From assembly GCA_040381555.1 (NCBI GenBank), contig JBEIHC010000005.1, forward strand, positions 1 through 46,848: a stretch of 46,848 nucleotides of DNA, written 5' to 3'. The notes under the pieces were generated by a model that had not been told where the DNA came from, searched no databases, and saw nothing but the letters and a program-made list of their open reading frames with translations. Positions 1 to 8,387 of the stretch are shown piece after piece. How positions within the stretch are numbered: position 1 is the stretch's first letter; each line of letters begins with the position of its first letter. Made by a program: the position numbers and the translations under genes. The DNA is from CANHCC01 sp040381555 (GTDB lineage Bacteria; Bacteroidota; Bacteroidia; J057; RFSG01).

Positions 1-58
1 CATAAGTCATTACATGAAGTTAGTCTATTCATTCAAACACAAACCCAAGGCTTGAAAA

Positions 59-169
59 ATGAAGAAACCCAGCTTACTTGTGCGTTTGATTACATATTCG
101 CTAATTGTTTTTGGACTAAATAATATTTCACTTTGGTATAATTCATCCGAGGAAACCAATTGGGTTTAA
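59..169 (+). CDS. possible 36-residue hydrophobic peptide
   Basis: A short reading frame opens with Met-Lys-Lys, has a hydrophobic stretch at about residues 7-20 and ends with an acidic, Trp-containing tail. That resembles a tiny membrane peptide or the remains of a signal peptide. No ribosome-binding site or promoter is clear and I recognise no family. The rest of positions 1-400 holds no convincing gene. It may be chance or a gene remnant. Confidence 0.15.
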   Translation: MKKPSLLVRLITYSLIVFGLNNISLWYNSSEETNWV

Positions 170-401
170 TTAAATTTACCCCTGTAAGGTGAGTATTTTT
201 AAGGTTTAGCCAAACTGTTCACTGAAATCAATTATCCTTTTAGGAATAGGCATTATAAAATTTCAAAATGGATAAACCAATTAAGAATTTCTATATTCTA
301 GCAGAAAAAATAAAATCAAAACATAGGCGACACCAGCATCGTCTTGCCAATAAAAAATTCATTTTTGAAGTACCCATTTACAGGGATCTTATCCAGGAAA
401 T

Positions 402-429
402 AAAAAAGCCATCTAATGATGGCTTTTTT
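402..429 (-). terminator. Intrinsic terminator after rpmG-DUF4295
   Basis: A perfect 12-bp stem, AAAAAAGCCATC paired with GATGGCTTTTTT, encloses the loop TAAT. It lies 23 nt past the DUF4295 stop codon on the minus strand. The A/T flanks give a U tract in either direction, so it could also stop transcription on the plus strand. Confidence 0.85.
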
Positions 430-452
430 ATTTATGTAATTAATAAATAGTA

Positions 453-620
453 TTACCTATCTAATTTACCAGCGATCAAATCAGCAACTTGCTCAGAAGG
501 AACGATATCCTCTTTGAAGGAATAAGCGCCGGATTTATCATTTTTTACCGCACGGATGACTTTTGTCAAGGCTGCCTGCTTAGATTTATCTTTCAGGGTT
601 GCAACTACTTTCTTTGCCAT
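453..620 (-). CDS. DUF4295 family small basic protein
   Basis: This 55-residue Lys-rich protein begins MAKKVVATLKDKSKQ and ends IAGKLDR. It matches the DUF4295 family, found in Bacteroidota directly after ribosomal protein L33; a ribosome-associated role is often assumed from that linkage but is not shown here. It begins 9 nt after the rpmG stop codon, so the two genes are almost certainly co-transcribed, and a strong hairpin terminator follows. The reading is clean from ATG to TAA. Confidence in the family is high and in the function low. Confidence 0.88.
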   Translation of the reverse strand: MAKKVVATLKDKSKQAALTKVIRAVKNDKSGAYSFKEDIVPSEQVADLIAGKLDR

Positions 621-629
621 GGTTTCCTA

Positions 630-815
630 TTATTTAATCTCTTTGTGAACGGTTACTTTTCTCAGAATTGGATTGTACTTTTTCTTTTCAATCCTTTCCG
701 GAGTGTTTTTTCTGTTTTTTGTGGTGATATACCGGGAAGTTCCGGGCTGACCCGAATCTTTATGCTCGGTACATTCCAGAATCACCTGGATACGGTTGCC
801 TTTGCTCTTTGCCAT
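630..815 (-). CDS. rpmG: 50S ribosomal protein L33
   Basis: The 61-residue product is the L33 protein of the large ribosomal subunit. It has the family signature VILECTEHKDSGQPGTSRYI followed by a basic TTKNRKNTPER segment and the usual HKEIK end. Only one Cys is present, so this is the form lacking the zinc-binding CxxC pairs. In many Bacteroidota rpmB comes just before it; here the upstream neighbour is mpl and rpmG has its own promoter. DUF4295 follows after 9 nt. Confidence 0.96.
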   Translation of the reverse strand: MAKSKGNRIQVILECTEHKDSGQPGTSRYITTKNRKNTPERIEKKKYNPILRKVTVHKEIK

Positions 816-841
816 TACTGAAATTCTTTAAATCAGGAAGG

Positions 842-872
842 CAAAAGTAATGCTTTTTGCAAAAACCACCAA
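842..872 (-). promoter_or_regulatory. Promoter of rpmG-DUF4295
   Basis: On the minus strand a TTG box (870-872) is followed by exactly 20 nt and then TACTTTTG (842-849), matching the Bacteroidota pattern TTG-N20-TAnnTTTG. The rpmG ATG is 26 nt downstream of the -7 box. Confidence 0.75.
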
Positions 873-892
873 GAAAAATATTCGGAATCTAC

Positions 893-2257
893 TTAAGAAA
901 TCTTCTTTTGTGCAATCTGTCTCAAATCCAAATCGCCAAAATTCCCTGAAGACATCATTAAAAACACATTTTTCAACCCCTTCAAGACCCCAAGTACCCG
1001 CAACAATTCTTCCTGAGAGGTAACAAAATGAATATCCTTATCCTCAAAAGCTTGAATAATTTCCTCCCTAGTAATAGGAATCATATTTTTCATCTTGAGC
1101 GTGTGCTCATTCACAAAAACAACTTTTTTCTTAATAAGCTTCAATGTTTTACGATACTGACGCAAGAATTCTTTATTTAAACTGCTGAAAGTATGCAGTT
1201 CCAAACAGGCAATAACAGCTTTTTTATCATAAAAATCTGCTACCGCAGCCACCGAAGCCTTCACCTTACTAGGAGAATGCGCAAAGTCTTTTATCACAAC
1301 ATTATTCTCATCCTCATACACTTTCTGCAAGCGGAAAGCAGCACCTCGGAAGGAAGCCATGTGATGTAAAAACGATTGAGCATCCATGGCCAACAATTTC
1401 ATCACCTGCCAGGCAGCAGCCAAATTAGAAAAGTTATGCTTTCCAATCAACGGACTTTGTCCCTTATTCCCCTCAATTTTCACCTCATAAGCCAAGCCAT
1501 TTTTCCGAAGAGTGGGCGTTGTATAGGGATATAAATAATGAAGCTCAGGATTGGTATTTCGTCTCACCAGATTTCTGACAGCAGGATCTTCCTCGTTATA
1601 TATCACCATTCCGGCTTTATCTAGATTTCGGAGTAGTAAGGCGAATTGCTCCACATAATGTGCTTCCGTCGGGAAAACATTGATATGATCCCAGGCTATT
1701 CCGCTCAGAATAACCACATGAGGCTGATACACCAAAAATTTAGGAATTTTCTGATTAGGTGCCGCTAGGTATTCATCCCCTTCCACAATAAGGGTCGGAG
1801 CATCCTCGGAAAGGCGCACCATAGTATCAAATCCTTCCACCTGAGCACCCACCAAATAATCAAACTTCCTGCCAGATGCACGCATGGCATGCATAATCAT
1901 GGAGGTAATGGTGGTTTTTCCATGACTTCCACAAATTACAATCCGATGCTTGTTGATTGAATGCTCGTACACAAATTGAGGATAGGACACAACCTTGATT
2001 CTCAATTCATTGGCTTTAAGCAACTCGGGATTATCCTCCCGGGCATGCATGCCCACGATGATAACTTCTATGTCAGAGGTAATTTTTTCCGGAAACCAGC
2101 CGGACAGCGCAGGCAGGATACCTGCTTTTTCCAAACGGCTTTTAGAAGGCTCAAAGATCTCATCATCCGAACCTGTAACGGTATGTCCCATTTGATGGAG
2201 GGCAAGAGCCAAATTATGCATGGCACTTCCGCCTATGGCAATCAGATGAATTCGCAT
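893..2257 (-). CDS. mpl: UDP-N-acetylmuramate:tripeptide ligase (murein recycling)
   Basis: The 454-residue protein belongs to the Mur ligase superfamily. It has an N-terminal Rossmann-like UDP-binding region (IGGSAMHNLALAL), the ATP-binding P-loop GSHGKTT near residue 110, the central motif VEGDEY, the HNFSN segment and the FAHSPSK region of the C-terminal domain. The start without a MurC-type extension, and these motifs, fit Mpl, which joins recycled L-Ala-gamma-D-Glu-meso-DAP to UDP-MurNAc in the cytoplasm. MurC is the main alternative, but the IGGSAMHN start favours Mpl. It is transcribed alone toward rpmG. Confidence 0.9.
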   Translation of the reverse strand: MRIHLIAIGGSAMHNLALALHQMGHTVTGSDDEIFEPSKSRLEKAGILPALSGWFPEKITSDIEVIIVGMHAREDNPELLKANELRIKVVSYPQFVYEHSINKHRIVICGSHGKTTITSMIMHAMRASGRKFDYLVGAQVEGFDTMVRLSEDAPTLIVEGDEYLAAPNQKIPKFLVYQPHVVILSGIAWDHINVFPTEAHYVEQFALLLRNLDKAGMVIYNEEDPAVRNLVRRNTNPELHYLYPYTTPTLRKNGLAYEVKIEGNKGQSPLIGKHNFSNLAAAWQVMKLLAMDAQSFLHHMASFRGAAFRLQKVYEDENNVVIKDFAHSPSKVKASVAAVADFYDKKAVIACLELHTFSSLNKEFLRQYRKTLKLIKKKVVFVNEHTLKMKNMIPITREEIIQAFEDKDIHFVTSQEELLRVLGVLKGLKNVFLMMSSGNFGDLDLRQIAQKKIS

Positions 2258-2273
2258 TCCTGAGTTTATACTG

Positions 2274-2281
2274 CAAACATA
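2274..2281 (-). promoter_or_regulatory. -7 element of mpl
   Basis: TATGTTTG on the minus strand matches TAnnTTTG and lies 16 nt before the mpl ATG. A TTTG box lies 24 nt further upstream, longer than the usual spacing, so only the -7 box is convincing. Confidence 0.55.
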
Positions 2282-2415
2282 GGTTTATTTTCGCAGATTT
2301 TTTTTCAAATTTCAAACTTCCTTAATCCTATCCAACCGGAATCCCTTATAGGCCAGAAAATTGAGTGTGTAAAATCATTTACAGGATAAGTTTATCGGTA
2401 ATACATCCAGAGTTG

Positions 2416-2423
2416 TATTTTTG
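2416..2423 (+). promoter_or_regulatory. -7 element of the TMTC-like gene
   Basis: TATTTTTG lies 5 nt before the ATG at 2429. If transcription begins 4-7 nt past the element, the mRNA would have almost no leader. A TTTA box 21 nt upstream (2391-2394) could be the -33 region. Confidence 0.5.
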
Positions 2424-2428
2424 AAGAA

Positions 2429-4252
2429 ATGAAAGCACCTGCAAAGCGTCAAACTCTTTCAATAACTCCCCCATCTGAGCGGAAGTTATTTATTTATCAG
2501 CCTGTGATTCAAGTTATTTTGCTGATTGCAGTGATCTGGTTTGTGTGGAAGTTCTCGATTCAAAATGGATTGACCAATTGGGATGATGAAGGCTATATCA
2601 CCAAAAATGAGCTCATGAATTTGCCCTTTCCCTCTGCTCAGGCACATTTCTCAACTTATATTATGGGAAATTATCACCCCCTCACTACCCTTTCTTTACA
2701 TTGGGATACTTATTTCTGGGAAAATCCCGTGGCAGGATACCATTGGACGAATTTAATTTTACATGCCCTGAATACTTTACTGGTATTCATGATTCTGAGA
2801 CAAATGCCGGGCGCAGGAAATCTGGCCTTCCCAATTGCGCTCATTTTTGCCATTCATCCTTTGCATGTGGAAAGTGTTGCCTGGGTGAGCGAAAGAAAGG
2901 ATGTACTCTATTCCCTATTTTTTCTCTTGGCCCTGCTGGTACAAACCCTTTGGCTGAATCAAAAGTTGGAAGCTAAGGTGGCGGGTATGGCAGTGCTCCT
3001 ATTTTTTATTCTCTCTGCCTTATCCAAAGCGGTTGCGGTTACGCTTGGGCCAATACTCCTACTCAATCTTTGGTACTGGGGTAAATTTCAATATAAAAAG
3101 GAATGGTGGATTCCCGGATTAGTCATTCTGCTCTCTCTAGGGATAGGAATATTGGCAATTCTGGCGCAACAGTCTTCAGACTCCATTAAGTCGGTAACAG
3201 AAAATTCTATTTGGATGCGTCCGGCTTTTGCCCTTTTTGCCCTATCAGCGTATATAGGGAAAATCATGCTTCCCATCCGGCTTTCCTGCTTCTATCCCTA
3301 TCCGGCAATAGGAGATTGGTTAGTCTGGTTAGGGGTAATCAGTATGCTTGCATTAGGGGGGGTGGTTTGGCTTAGGAGAAAAAAAATCTCTCCCCTTACC
3401 TATTATGGAATGGGATTTTTTCTACTAAATCTCCTGCCCATTTTGCAGCTGCTGCCCGTGGGAGAAGCTCTATATGCAGATCGGTATGTTTATTTGGCTA
3501 TCCTAGGTTTTCTACTTGCGATTGGAGGATTCCTTCCGGAGAAAAGGATTCAAAGCATACCTGGATGGATTCTGATACTGGCAATTGGAATCCCTCTGAG
3601 TTATCTGACTATTGGCAGGATTCCAGTTTGGAAGGACAGTTTGGCCTTATGGACCAATATGATCCAAACCTACCCGAATGCCTATTTCGTGGCGTACAAT
3701 AATCGGGCAATCGCCTTGCATGAAAAACAGCTCTATGCTGAGGCGCTACGAGATTTCGACCATGCCATTTCTCTATATCCGGCTTATAAAGATGCCTTAT
3801 ACAATAGGGGAACTTCTCGCGCCGCAGTTGGGGATAAGGAGGGTGCGATACTAGATTTTACAGCAGCGATTCAACTTCAGGAGGATTTTTATTTGGCCTG
3901 GTACAATCGGGGCAATTCCTTTGCAATGATGGGGAAGATGGAGGAGGCTGAGAAAGATTATCTAAAAACCGTACAGATTAATCCAAGTTATCCTGAAGCC
4001 TGGACGAACTTGGGGAATGTATATGGGATGCGAAAAGAATCTGCAAAAGCAGAAGCATCCTATACAAAATCCATAGAACTCCAGCCTGAGAATGCCCAGG
4101 CTTTTAATAATCGCGCTTTGTCTAGGGTGGCTTTGGGGGATACCACAGGGGCCATTTCGGATTTTGAAACGGCTATATCAATTTACGAGAAAGCAAATAA
4201 CAAGGCCGCGGCAGACGAAACCAGGCGCAACCGTCAGCTGATGAATTTATAG
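2429..4252 (+). CDS. TMTC-like GT-C membrane protein with TPR repeats
   Basis: The 607-residue protein has about ten predicted membrane helices over residues 25-410, then four or five tetratricopeptide repeats to the end. The first loop after helix 1 carries NWDDEGY (residues 50-56, acidic pair D52-D53). A later loop carries HPLHVESVAWVSERKD (143-158). Both are hallmarks of TMTC/DUF1736 proteins, a GT-C-fold family related to protein O-mannosyltransferases. The likely role is lipid-linked sugar transfer at the membrane with the TPR part binding a partner; donor and acceptor cannot be read. It follows its own -7 element. Confidence 0.82.
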   Translation: MKAPAKRQTLSITPPSERKLFIYQPVIQVILLIAVIWFVWKFSIQNGLTNWDDEGYITKNELMNLPFPSAQAHFSTYIMGNYHPLTTLSLHWDTYFWENPVAGYHWTNLILHALNTLLVFMILRQMPGAGNLAFPIALIFAIHPLHVESVAWVSERKDVLYSLFFLLALLVQTLWLNQKLEAKVAGMAVLLFFILSALSKAVAVTLGPILLLNLWYWGKFQYKKEWWIPGLVILLSLGIGILAILAQQSSDSIKSVTENSIWMRPAFALFALSAYIGKIMLPIRLSCFYPYPAIGDWLVWLGVISMLALGGVVWLRRKKISPLTYYGMGFFLLNLLPILQLLPVGEALYADRYVYLAILGFLLAIGGFLPEKRIQSIPGWILILAIGIPLSYLTIGRIPVWKDSLALWTNMIQTYPNAYFVAYNNRAIALHEKQLYAEALRDFDHAISLYPAYKDALYNRGTSRAAVGDKEGAILDFTAAIQLQEDFYLAWYNRGNSFAMMGKMEEAEKDYLKTVQINPSYPEAWTNLGNVYGMRKESAKAEASYTKSIELQPENAQAFNNRALSRVALGDTTGAISDFETAISIYEKANNKAAADETRRNRQLMNL

Positions 4253-4253
4253 G

Positions 4254-4285
4254 GTGCAGCAGCCGATAGTTATTGGCTGCTGCAC
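4254..4285. repeat. 11-bp stem-loop after TMTC-like gene
   Basis: GTGCAGCAGCC and GGCTGCTGCAC pair perfectly around a 10-nt loop, starting one base after the TMTC-like stop codon. No T run follows, so it is not a classic terminator. It may protect the mRNA 3' end or weakly stop transcription before the next promoter. Confidence 0.6.
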
Positions 4286-4298
4286 GCCATAGATTTTG

Positions 4299-4306
4299 TA
4301 CTTTTG
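4299..4306 (+). promoter_or_regulatory. -7 element of the MBL-fold gene
   Basis: TACTTTTG sits 4 nt before the ATG at 4311, implying a near-leaderless transcript. The nearest TTG upstream (4273-4275) gives a spacing of 23 nt, longer than ideal. Confidence 0.5.
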
Positions 4307-4310
4307 ACTC

Positions 4311-5156
4311 ATGAAACTTCACAGCATAGAAACCGGAAGATTCCGCTTGGACGGAGGAGCCATGTTTGGTGTGGTTCCTAAATTACTTTGGAACCGCAGC
4401 AATCCTGCCGATGAGAATAACCGCATCCATATGGCTGCCAGATGCCTCCTGATTGAAGACAGTAACAAACTCATTCTGATTGATAATGGTATCGGGCAAA
4501 AATACGACCCGAAATTTGCCTCAAACTATGCCATAGATCAGGATACTACCCTGGAATTATCCTTGAAAAAGGCCGGATTCTCGGTGGATGACATTACCGA
4601 TATGATTCTAACCCACCTGCATTTTGACCATTGTGGGGGATCTACTCAATGGGCAGAACCAGGAGTCAAAGCGGTGCCTGTTTTTAGAAATGCAGTGTAC
4701 CATGTTCAACGATCCCATCTTGAGTGGGCGCAAAATCCCAACCCCAGAGAAAAAGCATCTTTTCTGAAAGACAATATTGAACCCCTAGTTGCCTCAGGGC
4801 AATTACAGCTACTGGACGGAGAATCTGAAATCTTTCCAGGAATCTCCCTGAAAGTGGTAAATGGTCATACGGAGGCTCAGCAATTACCCCTGATTTCGTA
4901 TAAGGGCCATAAGATATTATTTGCAGCAGATTTATTCCCTACGACAGGCCATTTGCCCCTACCCTATGTAATGGGCTATGATGTGCGACCTTTGATTTCT
5001 TTAGATGAAAGAGGGCAGTATCTTCAGCAGGCCGTTTCTGAAAAATGGTTGTTATTTTACGAGCATGACCCTCTGAATGAGTTGTCCTTTGTCACCCTAA
5101 ATGAAAAAGGAGCTTATACTGCCGGGGAGCTTATGACCCTCTCCGACCTCGCTTAA
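4311..5156 (+). CDS. MBL-fold metallohydrolase
   Basis: The 281-residue cytoplasmic protein has the metallo-beta-lactamase fold. The zinc motif THLHFDH supplies H102, H104, D106 and H107; further ligands are the His in VNGHTEAQ (about residue 187) and the Asp in FAADLFPT (about 207). The layout resembles quorum-quenching lactonases and related hydrolases, but substrate cannot be read from sequence. It is probably a single-gene unit with its own promoter, converging on an exported-protein gene. Confidence 0.85.
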   Translation: MKLHSIETGRFRLDGGAMFGVVPKLLWNRSNPADENNRIHMAARCLLIEDSNKLILIDNGIGQKYDPKFASNYAIDQDTTLELSLKKAGFSVDDITDMILTHLHFDHCGGSTQWAEPGVKAVPVFRNAVYHVQRSHLEWAQNPNPREKASFLKDNIEPLVASGQLQLLDGESEIFPGISLKVVNGHTEAQQLPLISYKGHKILFAADLFPTTGHLPLPYVMGYDVRPLISLDERGQYLQQAVSEKWLLFYEHDPLNELSFVTLNEKGAYTAGELMTLSDLA

Positions 5157-5191
5157 ATATCGGGTGCCGCACGCAATAGGTAGCAGGACAC

Positions 5192-5208
5192 TTGGGTGCT
5201 GCACCCAA
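5192..5208. repeat. 17-nt palindrome TTGGGTGCTGCACCCAA
   Basis: A perfect 7-3-7 palindrome lies between two convergent genes, 3 nt from the stop codon of the minus-strand gene. Its inner 13 nt (GGGTG-CTG-CACCC) has the same 5-3-5 architecture as the other intergenic repeats in the window. No T run is present. Confidence 0.6.
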
Positions 5209-5211
5209 TAA

Positions 5212-5874
5212 CTATTTCCCAATACCGAAATCTGTCAGTTCTAATTGCTCTCTGAATACTTCACGCTTCCCTCGCCCCTCCCAGGTAATCGTTACTGATT
5301 TAACCTTTCCGATTGTCGGATCATAAAAATCCCAAGTGGCAGAGCGATGTTTCTTGCCTTCGAAATATTGATTTAATACCTCCGTTTTGAGTACAAAACA
5401 CCGATGACTTCCAAAGGGAGTAGCAATAAGGGTATCCGTTTTGACTACCTGATAAAAATATTTCTGTCCAGAATGTTTCGACTTCCAACGCTGACCTTCG
5501 ATTAATCTAGGAGGAATTAATAGGTATTTCCATTCTGGACCTGCATGCCACCAATAAGCACCGAATTTATCGCGAGACAAATAATAATATCCCTTTTGAG
5601 GAACCGACCCTACTTCAGAATAGGTTTTCCATTGAAACCACTGGGTACCTTCTTTATTAACTATTGGCTCTGAAACTTCTTGATAGAAGTGAATAGAGAG
5701 AGGAATAAAGACACTATCAGATGGGCGCATTCTCAAACCGGAAAATGTTTGATGATACCCATTATTATAGGGAAAATTAACTGTTGTCAAAGTGTCGCGT
5801 TGAGCCAGTAGAGGAGAATAAAGTCCCATAATAACTAAAACAAAATAAATCCATCTAATTATAATTTTTGGCAT
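5212..5874 (-). CDS. exported protein of unknown function
   Basis: The 220-residue product starts MPKIIIRWIYFVLVIMG and ends its signal peptide near LLAQ, so it is secreted or periplasmic. A GTG one codon upstream is possible, but the ATG at 5874 is preferred. The mature part is rich in aromatic residues and predicted beta strands, with YYYLSRDKFGAYWW near the middle. I do not recognise a family. It is divergent from the metallopeptidase gene, with an A-B-A palindrome element between them. Confidence 0.65.
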   Translation of the reverse strand: MPKIIIRWIYFVLVIMGLYSPLLAQRDTLTTVNFPYNNGYHQTFSGLRMRPSDSVFIPLSIHFYQEVSEPIVNKEGTQWFQWKTYSEVGSVPQKGYYYLSRDKFGAYWWHAGPEWKYLLIPPRLIEGQRWKSKHSGQKYFYQVVKTDTLIATPFGSHRCFVLKTEVLNQYFEGKKHRSATWDFYDPTIGKVKSVTITWEGRGKREVFREQLELTDFGIGK

Positions 5875-6000
5875 CACTAGGGAAAAATCAATCCAAATCT
5901 ACAGAAAAATCAAATCTTTGGACGATAAAGGACCCCTTTGGCAGAAGCAAGACTGAAGTCGCCCTATAAATCCTCCGAAAAAAGTAAATGAATAAGCTTC

Positions 6001-6045
6001 GCTTGGTGCAAGCTTCGCTTAGGGTCAGCATCGCTTGGTGCAAGC
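6001..6045 (-). repeat. A-B-A palindrome triplet, locus 1
   Basis: Three 13-nt units with 3-nt linkers: GCTTGGTGCAAGC (6001-6013), GCTTAGGGTCAGC (6017-6029) and GCTTGGTGCAAGC (6033-6045), with linkers TTC and ATC. The middle unit has one arm mismatch. This is the reverse complement of the elements at 13780 and 35886. It lies between divergent genes. Confidence 0.85.
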
Positions 6046-6096
6046 TAAAAAATTGAATAACTTGTACCATTAATAAAAAACTCGCTTATCTCTTCA

Positions 6097-8007
6097 ATGC
6101 ACTATCTCCTATTCGTATGTTTTTTTTTTCGTATTATGATTCTTGGAATTGGCTCAAACCTCTATGCCCAAAACCCACTATTCCAATTATCCAAATCCAA
6201 AATCCCACCACCCGATTCTACCAAAGGAAACAATTTACCTGCTTTTGATAACTTGAGAGTGCTCTATGTTTTTGTGCGATTTAAAGACGGAGAGGAACCA
6301 GAAAATGGCATTCCAGAATGGAATAAAATTAGAAAAATGGCACCGGATTATGCGAAAGAATGGTTGGCTTCTAATCCTGCACAAATGCCCAAAAACAGCC
6401 TCTCCAATTATTTTAAAGAAGCCTCGTTGGGAAGATTTATTTTTTGGGGAGACATTTTTCCGGAGGTAATTGTATTGGACTCTTCTATCGCATGGTACCA
6501 CGCACAAGGAGGATACTCAGCTACCTCGAGAGAAATCATTCGCAAACTAGATGCTTCAGGAAAAGTGAACTGGAAACTGTATGACAATTGGGGTAAGGTA
6601 TCCGGGAAATGGGTTAAGAAAGGAGATAAAATGGTGGATCATATTGGAATTATATTCCGGACCACCCCTCCAGCAATAGATCCTAAATATAGTTGGCTGG
6701 GATCCGGTGGGGGAATTGCTGGATTACAATGTGGGGTGGAATGGGTTAGAGATTCATTGTATGTGCATGGCAGCGGATTAATGTCTGGCTTAATTGTTAA
6801 TGGAGGAGGTACCGGGTCGCCTACTGAGACCATGAAAACCCTGAAACATGAAACTGCCCATTTCTTAACGCTCTTTCATTACTCAGCCACCAATGACAGA
6901 ACCGGAGGACCAGACTTAGGTACACATGGAGGCTGGGGACTTGCATCCGCCAGCGGGAGTAGCTCTATAGCCGTGAATAGTTGGGATAGAAATTGGTTGG
7001 GTTGGGCCAATCCATGTTTGGAAATAAATCCAGACAGCCTGCAAATTGCTACTATTACATTAAGCGATTTTATCACAAAAGGTACTTCTGTCCGCATAAA
7101 AATCCCCTATGTAGAAGATGAATGGTATTGGCTCGAATATCATGCGAATAAAGGAACATTTGACCAAGTAGATCAACAACAAAATGCCTTATACATTATG
7201 CATCAAACAGCCACAAATGGACCGCATCATCTGGACATTGAAGAAGCCGATGGTAAATTTGATTATGAAATTATTGAACAAACAGATACTCGTTGCTGTG
7301 GCAAACATTGGCGGCTGCATAAAAAATTCTCAAATCCTCTGATGGGCTATGGAGATCGGGATGTATTGCATTTGGATAAAGATGGAAATAGAAGGTTAGA
7401 CAGAACAGATTTATCGGGAGTGCCAGTATTTATGGTAGATGCAGATGGAGAAAATGAAATAATTCATTACCTCGGAGACGGGGGAGATGGATACACAACC
7501 CAAACAGGAAGAAATCAATTTGCAATTGGTACAAATCCTTCTTCAGCCAGTAGTGGCAGTAAATTAAGGAATCCTATTAGTAAATTAAATGGAATTCAAA
7601 TCAAGGTTGTATCACAGACAGATAGCACCCTTACCTTTTCCTATCGGTCAGATTTTTTTACTATTCAACAAAATGTGAGATGGAGTGGAATGATTGAGGC
7701 GCGTGATAGTATTATTTTAGATAAAAATAAGCAACTCAGTTTATTTCAATCCGGCACCTTTCTAAAAATGCAAGACACCTTTCCAACGGCAAATTTAAAA
7801 TTACTTTCAGGCGCCAGCTTAACAATGAAATCTGGAAGTAGAATTTTAATAGAGCCTGGTTCTTCATTAGAAATAATGCCTGGCGCAAAACTAATTTTAG
7901 AGAATGATGCAAGGATAATCGTACAGAAAAACGGGCAGTTAAAATACAATCCAGAACAATTAATCATTTTAGGAAAAAAGACTAAAATTTTGGATTTGAA
8001 TAAATAA
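6097..8007 (+). CDS. secreted M6-like metallopeptidase
   Basis: The 636-residue protein has a signal peptide ending near LYAQ (about residue 25). The zinc motif HETAH (H251, E252, H255) lies in LKHETAHFLTLFHY, and a later block ending SWDRNWLGWA resembles the region after the active site in immune inhibitor A/M6-type peptidases. The usual HExxHxxG signature is not followed exactly, so the subfamily is uncertain. The last 100 residues form short repeats such as LKLLSGASLTMKSGSRILIE, typical of a beta-helix stalk. No type IX sorting domain is visible, which is unusual for a secreted Bacteroidota enzyme. Confidence 0.72.
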   Translation: MHYLLFVCFFFRIMILGIGSNLYAQNPLFQLSKSKIPPPDSTKGNNLPAFDNLRVLYVFVRFKDGEEPENGIPEWNKIRKMAPDYAKEWLASNPAQMPKNSLSNYFKEASLGRFIFWGDIFPEVIVLDSSIAWYHAQGGYSATSREIIRKLDASGKVNWKLYDNWGKVSGKWVKKGDKMVDHIGIIFRTTPPAIDPKYSWLGSGGGIAGLQCGVEWVRDSLYVHGSGLMSGLIVNGGGTGSPTETMKTLKHETAHFLTLFHYSATNDRTGGPDLGTHGGWGLASASGSSSIAVNSWDRNWLGWANPCLEINPDSLQIATITLSDFITKGTSVRIKIPYVEDEWYWLEYHANKGTFDQVDQQQNALYIMHQTATNGPHHLDIEEADGKFDYEIIEQTDTRCCGKHWRLHKKFSNPLMGYGDRDVLHLDKDGNRRLDRTDLSGVPVFMVDADGENEIIHYLGDGGDGYTTQTGRNQFAIGTNPSSASSGSKLRNPISKLNGIQIKVVSQTDSTLTFSYRSDFFTIQQNVRWSGMIEARDSIILDKNKQLSLFQSGTFLKMQDTFPTANLKLLSGASLTMKSGSRILIEPGSSLEIMPGAKLILENDARIIVQKNGQLKYNPEQLIILGKKTKILDLNK

Positions 8008-8045
8008 TTAAAAAAAATCACTTTATTGTAACGAAATAATATTGA

Positions 8046-8126
8046 ACTTACCCCAAGCAAAGACTTACCCCAAGCAAAGACTTACCCCAAACAAAGACTT
8101 ACCCCAAGCAAAGACTTACCCTAAGC
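8046..8126. repeat. tandem array of ACTTACCCCAAGC, five units
   Basis: Five 13-nt units at a 17-nt period with AAAG linkers begin at 8046, 8063, 8080, 8097 and 8114. Units 3 and 5 vary (ACTTACCCCAAAC, ACTTACCCTAAGC). A degenerate sixth half-unit at 8131 runs into the next repeat. Arms are imperfectly complementary. The array follows the metallopeptidase gene by 38 nt. Confidence 0.85.
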
Positions 8127-8137
8127 AAGAACTTACC

Positions 8138-8248
8138 CCGTATCGAGATAAGACGGGCACCGAAAATTTTCCATAATTCATCATTCATAACTCATAATTC
8201 ACCCACTCTAATAATTGCATTAATCACGCCCGTCTTATCTCGATACGG
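8138..8248. repeat. 21-bp perfect inverted repeat
   Basis: Positions 8138-8158 (beginning CCGTATCGAGATAAG) are exactly complementary to 8228-8248. They flank 69 nt of AT-rich, partly repetitive DNA (ATTCATCATTCATAACTCAT). It could form a large cruciform or be the ends of a tiny non-autonomous mobile element; no ORF is inside. Confidence 0.8.
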
Positions 8249-8320
8249 CACAATAATTTTCCTGAACTTTTAAATTGTTTGCGGTGCCTACTCGATATGA
8301 CTACCAAAATTTTGATGCCC

Positions 8321-8385
8321 ACTAACCACTAACCACTAATCACTAACCACTATACCCTATACCCTATACCCTATCCCCTCACCCC
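8321..8385. repeat. heptamer tract ACTAACC / TATACCC
   Basis: About nine 7-nt units occur in two blocks: ACTAACC four times (one ACTAATC), then TATACCC three times and the variants TATCCCC and TCACCCC. The tract ends 2 nt before the stop codon of the minus-strand TPR gene. A related three-unit tract is next to the pit stop at 36828. Confidence 0.75.
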
Positions 8386-8387
8386 TC

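Noticed and set aside
1..250. tRNA or structured RNA gene
   Set aside because: No cloverleaf or conserved RNA motif could be found on either strand.
268..450. 60-residue plus-strand frame
   Set aside because: Its end is the rpmG-DUF4295 terminator hairpin read as codons, and no promoter or family resemblance is seen.
5888..6070. 60-residue minus-strand frame
   Set aside because: Its first part is translated from the A-B-A palindrome element.
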